Source: Egicoccus sp. AB-alg2 (GTDB taxonomy: Bacteria; Actinomycetota; Nitriliruptoria; Nitriliruptorales; Nitriliruptoraceae). Taken from it: DNA of 64,000 nt. The stretch is taken from positions 62,001 through 126,000 of the forward strand of contig NZ_JBGUAX010000006.1 in the NCBI RefSeq assembly GCF_041821065.1. The letters run 5' to 3'. The position numbers and the translations under genes are program-made. Numbering within the stretch: position 1 is the stretch's first letter; each line of letters starts with the position of its first letter. Under the pieces are notes generated by a model. That model ran no database searches and was not told where the DNA came from. It saw nothing but the letters and a program-made list of their open reading frames with translations. Positions 34,820 through 44,084 of this stretch are shown in pieces.

Positions 34820-35850
34820 GAGGTGACGGCGGTGACCGTGGCCTCGACGAACTGCTCGACCGAGCGCGGCCCACCGAACATCCAGATGCCGTCGGGCAGG
34901 CGGTCGACGTCGCCGCGCTCCACGAAGGGCAGCGACTCCCAGATGGCGTTGCCCGTCAGCCCCTCCGCGAACGGGTCGCCACCGGCCTGGTCGTTGGCGT
35001 AGTAGAGGAAGTGCACGTCGCCGAGTCCGTCGAGCCCCTCGACATCCGTCTGCGCCAGGCCGTAGTCGGGGTCGCCCTCGGCGTCCCAGGCGTTGTCCAG
35101 GCCGAGCTCCTCGCCGACGGCGCCGGCAAGCGATCCTGGCGTGAACATCCGGATGGAGACGTTGCTGCCTTCCATCCAACCGTCGGCGAGCACGAACGCG
35201 TCTCCCTCGGCGCCTGCGTCGGCGATCTGCTGGGCGCCGTCGGCCAGCGCCGCGTCGAGCTCCTCGAGCAACGTCTGTGCCTGCTCGCCGCGACCGACGG
35301 CATCGGCGGTCAGCTCGAGGTTGTCGCGCATCTGCTCGATCGGGCGTTCGGCGTCGGCACCGCGCACGACCAGGACGGGGACGAACTCCTCGATCTGTTC
35401 GATGATGTTGGGTGCCAGGTCGGTCGTGGAGATCACCAGGTCGGGATCCAGGGCGACGAGCGCGTCGATGCTCGGCTCGCCGCGCATCCCGACGTCCTCC
35501 ACGCCGTCGTCCAGCGGCGCGGCCTGCACCCAGTTGGTGTAGCCGGTGACGTCGGCGACCCCGACGGGCATGACCCCGAGGCTGACGAGGTTCTCGACGA
35601 CCCCCCACTCGAGCCCGACCACCTCCGCCGCGGGGGCGTCGAGGCGGAGCTCCTCGCCGCGCGCGTCGGTCAGCGTGACGGGGCCGGCCGGGGCCTCGCC
35701 ACCGGCGTCCTCGGCCGCCGTGGCGTCGCCCGCCCCGGCGTCCGTCCCCGCGTCGTCCGAGGCGGCGTCCTGCGCGGCCTCCACGCTGCCACAGGCGGTC
35801 AGGGCGAGCACGGCACCGGCCGCGAGCACGACGAGTCGGATCCTTCGCAT
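34816..35850 (-). CDS. Iron-siderophore ABC substrate-binding lipoprotein
   Basis: 344 residues. Signal peptide with lipobox LTAC and lipidated C20, then an Asp/Ala-rich spacer (to about residue 55). The two-lobed periplasmic-binding fold of the siderophore class follows (VVGLEWGVVENLVSLGVMPVG, LVALDPDLVISTTDLAP, FVEATVTAV). Predicted to capture a ferric siderophore at the cell surface and deliver it to the fused permease. Translationally coupled to that gene; 57 bp follow the ATPase gene. Confidence 0.93.
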   Translation of the reverse strand: MRRIRLVVLAAGAVLALTACGSVEAAQDAASDDAGTDAGAGDATAAEDAGGEAPAGPVTLTDARGEELRLDAPAAEVVGLEWGVVENLVSLGVMPVGVADVTGYTNWVQAAPLDDGVEDVGMRGEPSIDALVALDPDLVISTTDLAPNIIEQIEEFVPVLVVRGADAERPIEQMRDNLELTADAVGRGEQAQTLLEELDAALADGAQQIADAGAEGDAFVLADGWMEGSNVSIRMFTPGSLAGAVGEELGLDNAWDAEGDPDYGLAQTDVEGLDGLGDVHFLYYANDQAGGDPFAEGLTGNAIWESLPFVERGDVDRLPDGIWMFGGPRSVEQFVEATVTAVTS

Positions 35851-35907
35851 GCGATTCCTCCGCAGAGCGCGGTTCGAGCGGACGGGACGGTCCCGTCCGC
35901 GGGGACG

Positions 35908-36807
35908 TCAGCCGTCGGCGCCGGCCGCGCGGCCACGGCGGCCCAGCGGCCGCGTCGTGACCCGGCGGGTCTCCGGATCGACCGTGACGTCGACGGGGAT
36001 GCCGTAGGTGTCCGCCAGCGCCTCCCCGGTGAGGACCTCGTGGGGGGCACCCGCCGCCCGGATGCGGCCGCGATGCAGGAGGGCGATCCGGTCGGCGACG
36101 TCGGCGGCCTGGTTGAGGTCGTGGAGCACGACCCCGATGGCGACCCCGTGGTCGTCCGCGAGGGCGCGGACGAGGTCGAGCATCTCGACCTGGTAGCGCA
36201 GGTCGAGGTGGTTGGTCGGCTCGTCGAGGAGCAGCACGCCCGTGTCCTGGGCGAGACAGGTCGCGAGCCAGACGCGCTGCAACTCCCCACCGGACAGTTC
36301 GTCGACACCGCGGTCGGCGAAGTCGGCCACGCCGGTGACGGCCATCGCCTGTGTGACGGCGGCGGGACCGTGCGGGTCGTCGCCACGGAAGCGGCCGCGG
36401 TGCGGATGTCGGCCGTAGGTGACCACGTCCCGGACCCGCACACCCGTCGGCGTCGGCCGGTTCTGGGCGAGCAGGGTCACCCGCCGCGCGAACGCCCGGG
36501 GGCTCAGGTCGTCCGCCGTCGCGCCATCCGCGAGGCGGATCGTCCCCCGTGTCGGGCGGTGCAGTCGGGCCAGGGCGCGCAACAGCGTCGACTTGCCACT
36601 GCCGTTGGGACCGACGAGCGCGAGCACCTCACCGGCGACGAGCCGTAACGACGCCTCGGCGACGACCGGCCGATCCCCGTAACCGAGGTGCAGGGCCTCG
36701 CCCCGGAGAGCGGCGGTTGCCGACGCCGCGTTCTCCGGGCCGAGCACCGGGGGAGCGGCCTCGACGGCCGACGGAGCCGCCGGTTCGGCGGTGCTGCGCA
36801 GTGCCAT
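35908..36807 (-). CDS. Siderophore ABC transporter ATP-binding protein
   Basis: 299 residues. Walker A GPNGSGKST, Q-loop LLAQNRPTPTG, signature LSGGELQRVW, Walker B GVLLLDEPTNHLD and H-loop VLHDLNQA are all present, as in FepC/FhuC. A 35-residue Ala/Pro-rich N-terminal extension precedes the domain; ATG 36807 was kept because no better Shine-Dalgarno is found further in. First gene of the iron-import operon, behind a promoter with an iron-box-like element (36857-36886). Confidence 0.93.
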   Translation of the reverse strand: MALRSTAEPAAPSAVEAAPPVLGPENAASATAALRGEALHLGYGDRPVVAEASLRLVAGEVLALVGPNGSGKSTLLRALARLHRPTRGTIRLADGATADDLSPRAFARRVTLLAQNRPTPTGVRVRDVVTYGRHPHRGRFRGDDPHGPAAVTQAMAVTGVADFADRGVDELSGGELQRVWLATCLAQDTGVLLLDEPTNHLDLRYQVEMLDLVRALADDHGVAIGVVLHDLNQAADVADRIALLHRGRIRAAGAPHEVLTGEALADTYGIPVDVTVDPETRRVTTRPLGRRGRAAGADG

Positions 36808-36856
36808 GACGTGTCCTCGCGACCGGCCGGCGAAGGTGAAGTGAACCTGAATGCCA

Positions 36857-36886
36857 ACACTAAGGGCAACCTCACCTACCTCGCAA
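36857..36886 (-). promoter_or_regulatory. Promoter with IdeR/DtxR-like iron box for the siderophore operon
   Basis: On the minus strand, TTGCGA (36886-36881) and TAGTGT (36862-36857) are 18 bases apart, fitting an actinobacterial TTG..-TANNNT promoter. Between and overlapping them, 36861-36879 reads GTAGGTGAGGTTGCCCTTA, which agrees with the DtxR/IdeR consensus dyad at 13 of 19 positions by my count. Iron-loaded IdeR bound there would cover the promoter and repress the importer operon. Confidence 0.65.
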
Positions 36887-36986
36887 ATGGCGACGTCACG
36901 AGGACCCGACGTGGCGACCACGACGTCCGGTGGAACCCACCCCTTGCGCCCGGCGTCCCACCGGTGTCCACGACGGGAGATGGCGG

Positions 36987-37955
36987 ATGCGCACGACGGG
37001 CGGCGTGACGGGTCGGGCGGTGGCGGTCGGGATGGCGGTCCTGCTGCTCGGCGGCTGCAGCGCGGGCGGCGACGACGCGGCGACGGAGACGGCGGACACG
37101 TCGGCACCCCAGGCGGAGGAGGAGCCGGCCGAAGGCCCCGCGGAGGACTCCGCGGAGGGCGAGACCGCGGGCGGCGGCGCCGGTGACGGCGGGGCCGCGA
37201 CCGGCGACGCGGACCAGGCGCTGCCGACCGCCGCGACGCTCGGTCGACGGGTCATCCGGACCGCCACGCTGGAGTTGGAGGACGCCGACCCCGGGACCGT
37301 GGCGGACGGCGTGGCGCGGATCGTCGAGCAGACCGGCGGCTTCGTCGCCACCGCGGACCTGCGCCGCGACGCGGAGGGCGTGCTGAGCGGCGCGCTCACC
37401 GTGCGGGTGCCCAGCGAGCACCTCGATGCCACACTCGACCGGCTCGAGGCCCTGGCCGACAACGCGCCCGTCCGTCGCATCGACGAGCAGGACGTGACCG
37501 TGGAGAGCGCCGACCTCCGGGCGCAGTTGCGAAACCTCGAGGCGTTCGAGGCCGAGCTGCGCGCCCTGCTCGAGGAGGTCGGCGAGGGCACGACACGCGC
37601 GGAGGACCTGCTGACCGTCTACGAGCGCATCCGCGAGGTGCGGGCGGAGATCGACCGTATCGAAGGCCGCCTCGACGTCCTCGACGACCAGGTGTCGCTG
37701 GCGACGATCACGGTGCGGCTCGTCCCGACGGTGTCGGCGGTACCCGTCGGCGACCCGGGCTGGTCCCCCGGCGAGACGGTCCGCGCCGCGGTCGCCGCCG
37801 CCAGCCGGGCGCTGACCGCCGTGGCGGACGTCGCCATCTGGATCGGGTTGGCGGTGGTCCCGGTGGTCGCGGTCGTCGCCCTGCCCCTGGTGGTCGCCTG
37901 GGCGGCCTGGCGGCGCCACGAGCGGCTGGCCGCGGCACGTTCGTCGCCGCCCTGA
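36987..37955 (+). CDS. DUF4349-type lipoprotein
   Basis: 322 residues. Signal peptide with lipobox LGGC (C24), an acidic Glu/Ala/Gly-rich spacer to about residue 80, then a DUF4349 core: RRVIRTATLELEDADPGTV, VRVPSEHLDATLDRLEAL, a coiled-coil stretch (ESADLRAQLRNLEAFEAELR) and SLATITVRLVPT. A C-terminal membrane helix (about 285-310) follows, so the protein is tethered at both ends. Function unknown. ATG 36987 follows GGGAGATGGCGG. Confidence 0.88.
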   Translation: MRTTGGVTGRAVAVGMAVLLLGGCSAGGDDAATETADTSAPQAEEEPAEGPAEDSAEGETAGGGAGDGGAATGDADQALPTAATLGRRVIRTATLELEDADPGTVADGVARIVEQTGGFVATADLRRDAEGVLSGALTVRVPSEHLDATLDRLEALADNAPVRRIDEQDVTVESADLRAQLRNLEAFEAELRALLEEVGEGTTRAEDLLTVYERIREVRAEIDRIEGRLDVLDDQVSLATITVRLVPTVSAVPVGDPGWSPGETVRAAVAAASRALTAVADVAIWIGLAVVPVVAVVALPLVVAWAAWRRHERLAAARSSPP

Positions 37956-37972
37956 TCCGAGCCGCGCGCTCG

Positions 37973-39256
37973 TCAGCCGGTGGCCGGCCCGGCGCGGTCG
38001 CGGAGCTCCGTCGACGACCACGTCAGCAGCAGCATCCCGCCGATGCGGGCGATCCCCAGGTCGTGCAGCACCACGTCACGGCGCCCCTCGATGTTGACCT
38101 GGACGTCGTAGCGCGGCAGCCTCTGCGGGATCCCGTCTGCCAGCACGGTACGCAGGGCCGACCACAGCACGTCGTTGCCGACCCACGGCGACAGGTCCAG
38201 CAGGCTGCGCCCGATCGGCAGGGTGGGGTCGTCGAGGTGCCGGGTGGACGCGGGATTCAGGTGCACGACCATCACGTCGATCAGGTCGGCGGCGTCGTCG
38301 AGCACCGGGTCCAGCACGGCGATCGGGCTGGGAATCTGGTCGAACGCGGCCTGCAACCACCGATCACGACCCGGGTCGACCGTGAGCCCGGGCAGGGCCA
38401 CGTCGTGTGCGTCGAGGTGGCGGAGGTGGTCGGCGAGCGGCCGTGAGCAGCGCTCCCCCAGCTGTTGGAGGACCCGACGGCGCTCTGCGTCGAAGGTCAG
38501 CGGCGTCCCCCAGGTGAGGCCGAGCACGCCGAGGCTGCGGCCAGCGAGGACGACGGGCACACAGGCCATGGACGTGTGCTCGGCCGGCAGGTGGCGCGAG
38601 CCGGGGTAGGCGGCGATCCGCTCGTCACGGTCGGCGAAGAACAGCGCCCGGCCCGTGGTGGCGGCGTCGGCGATCGGCACGTCCGCGCGGGGTGGTATCC
38701 GTTCCCAGCCGGAGATCGTGCTGGCCGGATAGCCGAAGGTGACGAGCACCCGGACCGCGCCGTCGGGCTCGAGCGCCCCCAGCAGCATGCCGTCGGGCGG
38801 CGGCTCCAACGTGGCACGGACCTCCCGCAACAGGTGCTCGAGGTCCGGCGCCGCGGCGATCGCCGAGTCCCCCAGCAGCTCCTGCAGGCGGCGCTGGGAC
38901 GCCTCCGCGAACAGCTGCCGGTCGTCGGGCAGGGCTGCGGCCTCGTCGGACGCTGGCCGCCGTTCCCTGGCGTAGGCGACCAGCGCGGCGGCGGCCTCGC
39001 TCAGGCGGCGGTTGTTGCGCTGCGAGTAGCCGACCAGGTGACCGAAGGCGCGCTCGGCGTCCACACCGAGCCAGCCCATCAGCACACCCTTGGCCTGCTC
39101 GATGACGGCGCGGTGGCGCATGGCCGAGAACAACTGCTCGACCTCGGCCTGCTTGCGGACCAGCTGCTCCTCCACCGACGGCCCCGACGTGCCGCCGTCG
39201 GCGGTGACCGCGTCGGCGGGCAGGCTGCCACGGGGCGGGAACCGTGTCTCGGTCAC
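37973..39256 (-). CDS. ANTAR-GAF-PAS regulator
   Basis: 427 residues. A short coiled coil leads into an N-terminal ANTAR domain (about 45-100: AVIEQAKGVLMGWLGVDAERA). It is followed by a GAF-type domain (about 120-290: MLLGALEPDGAVRVLVTFGY, SMACVPVVLAGRSLGVLGLT) and a C-terminal PAS-like domain (about 305-420: FDQIPSPIAVLDPVLD). ANTAR domains bind paired-hexaloop RNA and cause antitermination; usually they sit at the C-terminus behind the sensor domain, so the order here is reversed. GTG 39256 (preceded by GAGGAG, 11-base spacing) chosen; a longer reading is possible. Confidence 0.85.
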   Translation of the reverse strand: MTETRFPPRGSLPADAVTADGGTSGPSVEEQLVRKQAEVEQLFSAMRHRAVIEQAKGVLMGWLGVDAERAFGHLVGYSQRNNRRLSEAAAALVAYARERRPASDEAAALPDDRQLFAEASQRRLQELLGDSAIAAAPDLEHLLREVRATLEPPPDGMLLGALEPDGAVRVLVTFGYPASTISGWERIPPRADVPIADAATTGRALFFADRDERIAAYPGSRHLPAEHTSMACVPVVLAGRSLGVLGLTWGTPLTFDAERRRVLQQLGERCSRPLADHLRHLDAHDVALPGLTVDPGRDRWLQAAFDQIPSPIAVLDPVLDDAADLIDVMVVHLNPASTRHLDDPTLPIGRSLLDLSPWVGNDVLWSALRTVLADGIPQRLPRYDVQVNIEGRRDVVLHDLGIARIGGMLLLTWSSTELRDRAGPATG

Positions 39257-39380
39257 GGTCTGCGTGCTCCTCGGGACAACGCGAACCTCGGCATCCGGAA
39301 GGGCTTCGGTGCCGCGATCGGGGAAGGCTCGGATTGCGGGAGATTCTAGTCGGTACGCCGAGCCGGGCCGGCGAGAACGC

Positions 39381-40097
39381 TCACCCGCGGCCATCTGCCG
39401 CATCGGCAGCGAGGAATCGGGCTGCAGCGGGGTCGAGGAGGAGCAGCGCGTGCTCGCGCCGGATACGGCCGCCGGGGATCGTCGGGTCGGCGGCCCACAG
39501 GCGGGCGACCGCGCCCGCCTTGTCGGCGCCGGTGACCAGCCACACGCGGTGCCGGGCGCGGTCGAGGGTCGGTCGGGTCAGGGTGACCCGCCGGTGGCCG
39601 CGGTAGGTCTCCGTGGCCGCTACGTCGGCATCCGTGACCTCCGACGCGGGGTCGTCCGGCACCAGTGACGCGGTGTGGCCGTCGTCGCCCAGGCCCAGTT
39701 GCACGATGTCCAGCACGGGTGGGCGCCCGGCGACGTCCCGCAGCGTCGCCGCGTAACGGCGCGCGGCCTCCTCGGACGTCGACGTCCCGTCGACGGGCAT
39801 GGCCAGGATGCGCCCTGCTGGCACGGGGCCGTGCCGAACGAGCGCGTCCTGCAACCCGACGAGGTTTCGGGCCGGGTCGCCCGCCGGCGCGACCCGCTCG
39901 TCGACCTGCAGCAGCCACACCTTCGTCCACGGTACGTCCTCGGCCGCCAGCGCCGCGAGCATCGCGCTCGGCGTCCGGCCGCCGCTGACCGCGAGGGTCG
40001 CGACGCCCCGGGCCGCGACGGCCTCCCGGAGCATCGCCGCGATCGTCGCCGCCACCACGCCCGGGAGTACCTCGGGGTCTCGTACCTCGACGTGCAC
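39381..40097 (-). CDS. pgl: 6-phosphogluconolactonase
   Basis: 238 residues, DevB/SOL type. Visible blocks: LAVSGGRTPSAMLAAL, VDERVAP, QLGLGDDGHTASLVP and ADKAGAVA. Hydrolyses 6-phosphogluconolactone, the second step of the oxidative pentose phosphate pathway. It follows zwf by 3 bp on the same strand, so the two consecutive steps are co-expressed. Confidence 0.95.
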   Translation of the reverse strand: MHVEVRDPEVLPGVVAATIAAMLREAVAARGVATLAVSGGRTPSAMLAALAAEDVPWTKVWLLQVDERVAPAGDPARNLVGLQDALVRHGPVPAGRILAMPVDGTSTSEEAARRYAATLRDVAGRPPVLDIVQLGLGDDGHTASLVPDDPASEVTDADVAATETYRGHRRVTLTRPTLDRARHRVWLVTGADKAGAVARLWAADPTIPGGRIRREHALLLLDPAAARFLAADAADGRG

Positions 40098-40100
40098 GCG

Positions 40101-41501
40101 TCAGTCGCCCCGGTCCGGGTCGTGCCACGCTCGAGCCTCGCCGAGCAGCGCGGCGGCCTCCGGCGGCCCCCACGTCCCTGCCCGGTAGGGCTGCACCGAC
40201 GGCGGGGACTCCAGGACCGGTGCGACGATCCGCCACGACTCCTCGACGCTGTCGGCGCGCGCGAACAGCCGCTGGTCACCGACCAGGGCGTCACCGAGCA
40301 GGCGCGCGTAGGCCTCGTCGCGTGGGCCGTCGCGGTGCGGGTCGTAGGTGTAGGCGAGGTCGACCGGACGGCTGTAGAGCTCCTCGCCCGGCTCCTTCGT
40401 CTGCACGCTCCAGCTCAGCTCCTCGCTGGGCTTGACTCGGAACCGCAGGTGGTTGGGGTGCGGTGCCGGGCCGTCGCCGCGGGCGAAGAACAGCCGCGGC
40501 GGTCGCTTGAACTCCACGAGCACCTCGGTGACCGTCGTCGGCAGGTTCTTGCCGGCGCGGACGAAGAACGGCACGCCCGCCCAGCGCCAGTTGTCGACCT
40601 CGGCGCGCAGGGCCACGAACGTCTCCGTGGTCGACGCCGGGTCGACACCGGCCTCGTCGCGGTATCCCTCGACCTGACCGCGCACGACCGTTGCGGGGTC
40701 GAGCGCGGGCATGGCCCGCAACACCTTGTAGCGCTCGTCACGGAACGCGGCCGCGTCCGCGCCGGCGGGCGGCTCCATCGCGAGCAGCGTCAGCAGCTCG
40801 AGCAGGTGGTTCTGGACCACGTCGCGCAACGTGCCGACCTCGTCGTAGAAGCCGCCACGGCCCTCGACGCCGAAGTCCTCGGCCATCGTGATCTGCACGT
40901 GATCGACGTACTGCCGGTTCCAGATCGGCTCCAGGAACACGTTGGCGAACCGCAGCACGAGCAGGTCCAGCACCTCTTCCTTGCCGAGGAAGTGGTCGAT
41001 GCGGAACACCTGCGACTCGTCGAAGTTGTCGAGCACGCAGCCGTTCAACCGCCGGGCGGACGCGAGGTCGCGGCCGAACGGCTTCTCCAGCACGACCCGT
41101 GCACGCGCAGAGAGCCCGGCGCCCGCCAGCCCCTCGATCACCGTGGTGAACACGCTGGGCGGTACGGCGAGGTAGAACAGCGGCCGCTCGGCGCCGTCCA
41201 GCGCCGCGCACAGGGCGGTGTAGGTCGCCGGGTCCCGGTACTCACCGGCCACGTACCGCAGGGCCGCCGACAGCCGTTCCCAGGCGGCCTGCGCCGACGG
41301 AGTGGACAGGTCGAGCTCCTTGCGTGCGTGCGCCCGCAGCTGCTCGACGTCCCACGCCGAGCGGCCGATGCCGACCACGACGTCCGGGAGGCGGCCCTGC
41401 TCCGCCAGGCGCAGCAGCGCCGGGAAGAGCTTCTTGCGGGCCAGGTCGCCGGTCGCGCCGAACAGGACCAGCCCGTCGTTCGGTCGAGCGCCGTCCGTCA
41501 C
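40101..41501 (-). CDS. zwf: Glucose-6-phosphate 1-dehydrogenase
   Basis: 466 residues. NADP-binding [17 protein letters not shown] at the N-terminus and the catalytic signature RIDHFLGKE, followed by [17 protein letters not shown], identify G6PD, which makes 6-phosphogluconolactone and NADPH. Slightly shorter than E. coli Zwf (491). Start GTG 41501 ([10 protein letters not shown]). Operon with pgl; no gnd or tal/tkt genes in the window. Confidence 0.96.
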   Translation of the reverse strand: MTDGARPNDGLVLFGATGDLARKKLFPALLRLAEQGRLPDVVVGIGRSAWDVEQLRAHARKELDLSTPSAQAAWERLSAALRYVAGEYRDPATYTALCAALDGAERPLFYLAVPPSVFTTVIEGLAGAGLSARARVVLEKPFGRDLASARRLNGCVLDNFDESQVFRIDHFLGKEEVLDLLVLRFANVFLEPIWNRQYVDHVQITMAEDFGVEGRGGFYDEVGTLRDVVQNHLLELLTLLAMEPPAGADAAAFRDERYKVLRAMPALDPATVVRGQVEGYRDEAGVDPASTTETFVALRAEVDNWRWAGVPFFVRAGKNLPTTVTEVLVEFKRPPRLFFARGDGPAPHPNHLRFRVKPSEELSWSVQTKEPGEELYSRPVDLAYTYDPHRDGPRDEAYARLLGDALVGDQRLFARADSVEESWRIVAPVLESPPSVQPYRAGTWGPPEAAALLGEARAWHDPDRGD

Positions 41502-41564
41502 CCACGTCCTCCACCCTCGGCTGCCACCACGATACGTCGCCCGGCGCGTGACGCCTCGGCTCCC

Positions 41565-42278
41565 TCATGCGCGCCGTGGCACGTCGTGTCCCATGGTCAT
41601 GCGCACCAGCCACCGGCCGTGGATCGCGCCGGCCACCGCCCCGGCCGCCAGGCAGGTCAGCATGCCGACGAGGATCCGGGCCGGGAGGGTCCGCAGCGCG
41701 AATGCCAGGTCGATGCCGAGGAAGATCACCGGCATCGCCACCGCCCAGGCGACGGCGTTGGCGAGCAGCCAACGCCCGGCACGCGGGACGTGGCCCCGCA
41801 GGACCCGCGCCTGGGGCCAGCCGAGCACCAGGCCGGCCACCGCACCGAGCACCGCGGCCAGCGCGTACTGGACGGCGGCCCCGAACGGCGCTGCGGCCGG
41901 CGCCTGGCCACCGCCGCCGTCCAGCAGGGTCATCGCCGTGGACGGCAGCATCCCGAGCGTCCAGGCGAGCACCGCACCAAGAACGGTCGCGCCCACCCAG
42001 CGCCCCGCTGCGAGCACGGGCAGCGGGTCGCACAGCACCTGCCACTGCAGGCGCCCGACCACCAGCCCCTCGAGGCCACCGCCGGCGATCACCAGTGCCG
42101 TGGCGGTGAACAGGGGGGCGGGTTCGCCGGCGTCCAGCCAGGGCGCCACCATGATCGCGACACCCGCGGCCAGGCTCAGGCCGACCAGTTCCGCCAGGGC
42201 GTTGGCCGCGACCCAGCGCCGCCAGACGTCGGCCCGGCGCTCCGCCGCGGGGGTGCGCGGGCTCCGGACGGTGGTCAC
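41565..42278 (-). CDS. Polytopic membrane protein, function unknown
   Basis: 237 residues with about six predicted membrane helices in two similar halves, each with a Gly-x-Trp segment (GRLQWQVL, GWPQARVLRGHV). The repeated LEGLVVGRLQW/LVLGWPQARVL pattern suggests an internal duplication. No family recognised. Possibly co-transcribed with the 2TM protein immediately upstream (16 bp gap). Confidence 0.68.
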   Translation of the reverse strand: MTTVRSPRTPAAERRADVWRRWVAANALAELVGLSLAAGVAIMVAPWLDAGEPAPLFTATALVIAGGGLEGLVVGRLQWQVLCDPLPVLAAGRWVGATVLGAVLAWTLGMLPSTAMTLLDGGGGQAPAAAPFGAAVQYALAAVLGAVAGLVLGWPQARVLRGHVPRAGRWLLANAVAWAVAMPVIFLGIDLAFALRTLPARILVGMLTCLAAGAVAGAIHGRWLVRMTMGHDVPRRA

Positions 42279-42294
42279 GGCGCGAGGGCCGGCA

Positions 42295-42567
42295 TCAGCG
42301 CAGCCGGTCCATCTCGGTCCGGATGCGGTCCTCGGACGGCTCGCCGCCGTACACGTCCAACCCGTGGAAGAACAGCCCGATGCCCCAGCCGGCGAGCGGG
42401 AACATCGGCCAGAAGAAGCCTGCGCCGGTCAGCGCCCAGGTCAGGATCAACAGGCCGTTGACGACCAGGAACACCAGCGCGTGGCCGTAGAACTCGCGCT
42501 TCTTCTCCAGCTGTGCGATGGCGCGAGCACGCAACTCCTGCTCGCGGGTCTCGAACTCGACGGTCAT
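42295..42567 (-). CDS. 2TM-domain protein
   Basis: 90 residues: a charged helix (REQELRARAIAQLEKKREFYGHALVFLVVNG) runs into two membrane helices (about 30-50 and 55-72), then an acidic tail. The KKxFYxHxxxxxVVN pattern is the bacterial 2TM domain, often linked to two-component or LytTR systems; none is adjacent. ATG 42567 is preferred over one 9 bases upstream because GGAGG precedes it at 8 bases. Confidence 0.85.
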   Translation of the reverse strand: MTVEFETREQELRARAIAQLEKKREFYGHALVFLVVNGLLILTWALTGAGFFWPMFPLAGWGIGLFFHGLDVYGGEPSEDRIRTEMDRLR

Positions 42568-42660
42568 GGTGAACACCTCCCTCGACCGACGATCTCAGCG
42601 TGGCGCACGCCGCCGGGCGCGAACAGGGCCGACGTGCCCGCCGTGGGAGGACGGGTGGCA

Positions 42661-43317
42661 TCAGACGAGCCAGGCCGTGAAGTGGTCCCGGGCCAGCGTG
42701 GCGACCCGTTCGAGCGCGCCGGGTTCCTCGAACAGGTGCGTGGCGCCGGCCACGACGTCGAGTTCGACGGGAGCCGACATCTCCGCGCGCGCCTGCTGGT
42801 TGAGCGCCAGCACCGTCCGGTCGCGTTCGCCGACGATCAACAGCGTCGGCGCACGCACGCGGCGCAGGGCCGGTCCGGCCAGGTCGGGTCGTCCCCCGCG
42901 CGAGACGACGGCACCCACGGCGGACGGACGCTGCGCGGCGGCGACCAGCGCCGCCGCCGCGCCGGTGCTGGCCCCGAAGAGACCGACGCGGCCCGGACGG
43001 AAGACCTCGTCGTCGCGCAGCCAGTCGATGCTGGCGACGACCCGGTCGGCGAGCAGCGGGATGTCGAACCGGAAGCCCCGCGTGACCCGGTCGACGTCCT
43101 CCTCCGCCGGTGTGAGCAGGTCCATGAGCAGTGTGGCGAAACCGACCTGCTGCAGGACGGCCGCGACGAGCTGGTTGCGTCGGCTGAACCGGCTCGAGCC
43201 GCTGCCGTGCGCGAAGACCACGACGCCCGCCGGTGCCGCGGGCACGGACCAGTCACCGTACAGCGCGCCTCCCACGACCGGGATGCTGACCTCCGTCGTG
43301 TGCGCCTCGAGTGCCAT
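42661..43317 (-). CDS. Alpha/beta hydrolase, dienelactone-hydrolase-like
   Basis: 218 residues. GVVVFAHGSGSSRFSRRN gives the oxyanion region, GLFGASTGAAAAL the nucleophile elbow (G-A-S-T-G, Ser), and the C-terminal AGATHLFEEPGAL the catalytic His; the acid is in LIVGERDRTV. This form is common as the hydrolase part of phosphoribosyltransferase-hydrolase fusions, but no PRTase domain is here. Substrate unknown. ATG 43317 follows GGGGGAG. Confidence 0.9.
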   Translation of the reverse strand: MALEAHTTEVSIPVVGGALYGDWSVPAAPAGVVVFAHGSGSSRFSRRNQLVAAVLQQVGFATLLMDLLTPAEEDVDRVTRGFRFDIPLLADRVVASIDWLRDDEVFRPGRVGLFGASTGAAAALVAAAQRPSAVGAVVSRGGRPDLAGPALRRVRAPTLLIVGERDRTVLALNQQARAEMSAPVELDVVAGATHLFEEPGALERVATLARDHFTAWLV

Positions 43318-43363
43318 GACCCATCTCCCCCGGGTCGCGTCGCGGGGCCGGTCCCGGCGCGTG

Positions 43364-43873
43364 CTACTCGACGTGGAGGGCGGCCGCCATGCCGGTGCGG
43401 TAGTCACACCCCCGGGACGTGAAGCAGCCGATCTGCCAGTCGCCGCGCCGTTCCGGTGGCACCGTGAAGGTCACCGAGACCGTCTCGCCGCCCTGCACCA
43501 TGATCGTCGTCCCGCGGTAGGGCGGTTGCACGTCCATTCGGTCCACGGACGGGCGCACGTCCACGTCGAGGCCGGCCAGCAGGTCCTCGCCGAAGCCGAC
43601 GGCGCGCTGGTCCTCCTCGACCACCGCACGTCCGAAGCTCACCATGTGGCTGCCGACGTCACGGTTGACGAACTCGAAGGTCACCGGACGGCCGGCGACG
43701 ATCGTGACGTCCGTCGGCGCGAACGCGCGTTCCTCCATGACCATGCGCACCGTGCCGTCCGCAGCCGGTGTGGCGGTGACCACGCCACCACCGCGGCCGA
43801 ACAGTGCGACCAGGAGCACGACCGCCGCGATGCCGAGGACGACCGTGAGGGTGGTGCGTGTGACGGTGCCCAT
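43364..43873 (-). CDS. Membrane-anchored cupredoxin-like protein
   Basis: 169 residues. One N-terminal membrane helix (about 8-25) anchors an external beta-rich domain. Candidate copper ligands: His in NRDVGSHMVSFG, and the C-terminal group GCFTSRGCDYRTGMAAAL with Cys and Met in plastocyanin-like positions. The exact H-C-H-M set of a blue copper site is not complete by eye, so metal binding is inferred. No oxidase partner is adjacent. Confidence 0.78.
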   Translation of the reverse strand: MGTVTRTTLTVVLGIAAVVLLVALFGRGGGVVTATPAADGTVRMVMEERAFAPTDVTIVAGRPVTFEFVNRDVGSHMVSFGRAVVEEDQRAVGFGEDLLAGLDVDVRPSVDRMDVQPPYRGTTIMVQGGETVSVTFTVPPERRGDWQIGCFTSRGCDYRTGMAAALHVE

Positions 43874-44084
43874 CGTCCTCACCTCGCCTGGATCGAGCGT
43901 TGCCCTCAGGTTCGTGATACGTCCGACCGCCGCCCCGGTCCAGTGCCGGACGGTCCCGTGTGTGGAGGGCCCTCGGGCCCCGGCTCGCGAAGCGCCGGCA
44001 GGCCTCCTGTCCCTGTCCGGATACGGCTGCCGCGACCCAGACTGGAGTCCCCCACGGGGGCCGACGTCGAGGCGAGGACGCACG

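Noticed and set aside
32711-35608. One 965-residue minus-strand permease reading
   Set aside because: The part beyond 34819 is an off-frame reading of the binding-protein gene; the FecCD homology begins at the GTG at 34819, which overlaps the binding-protein stop.
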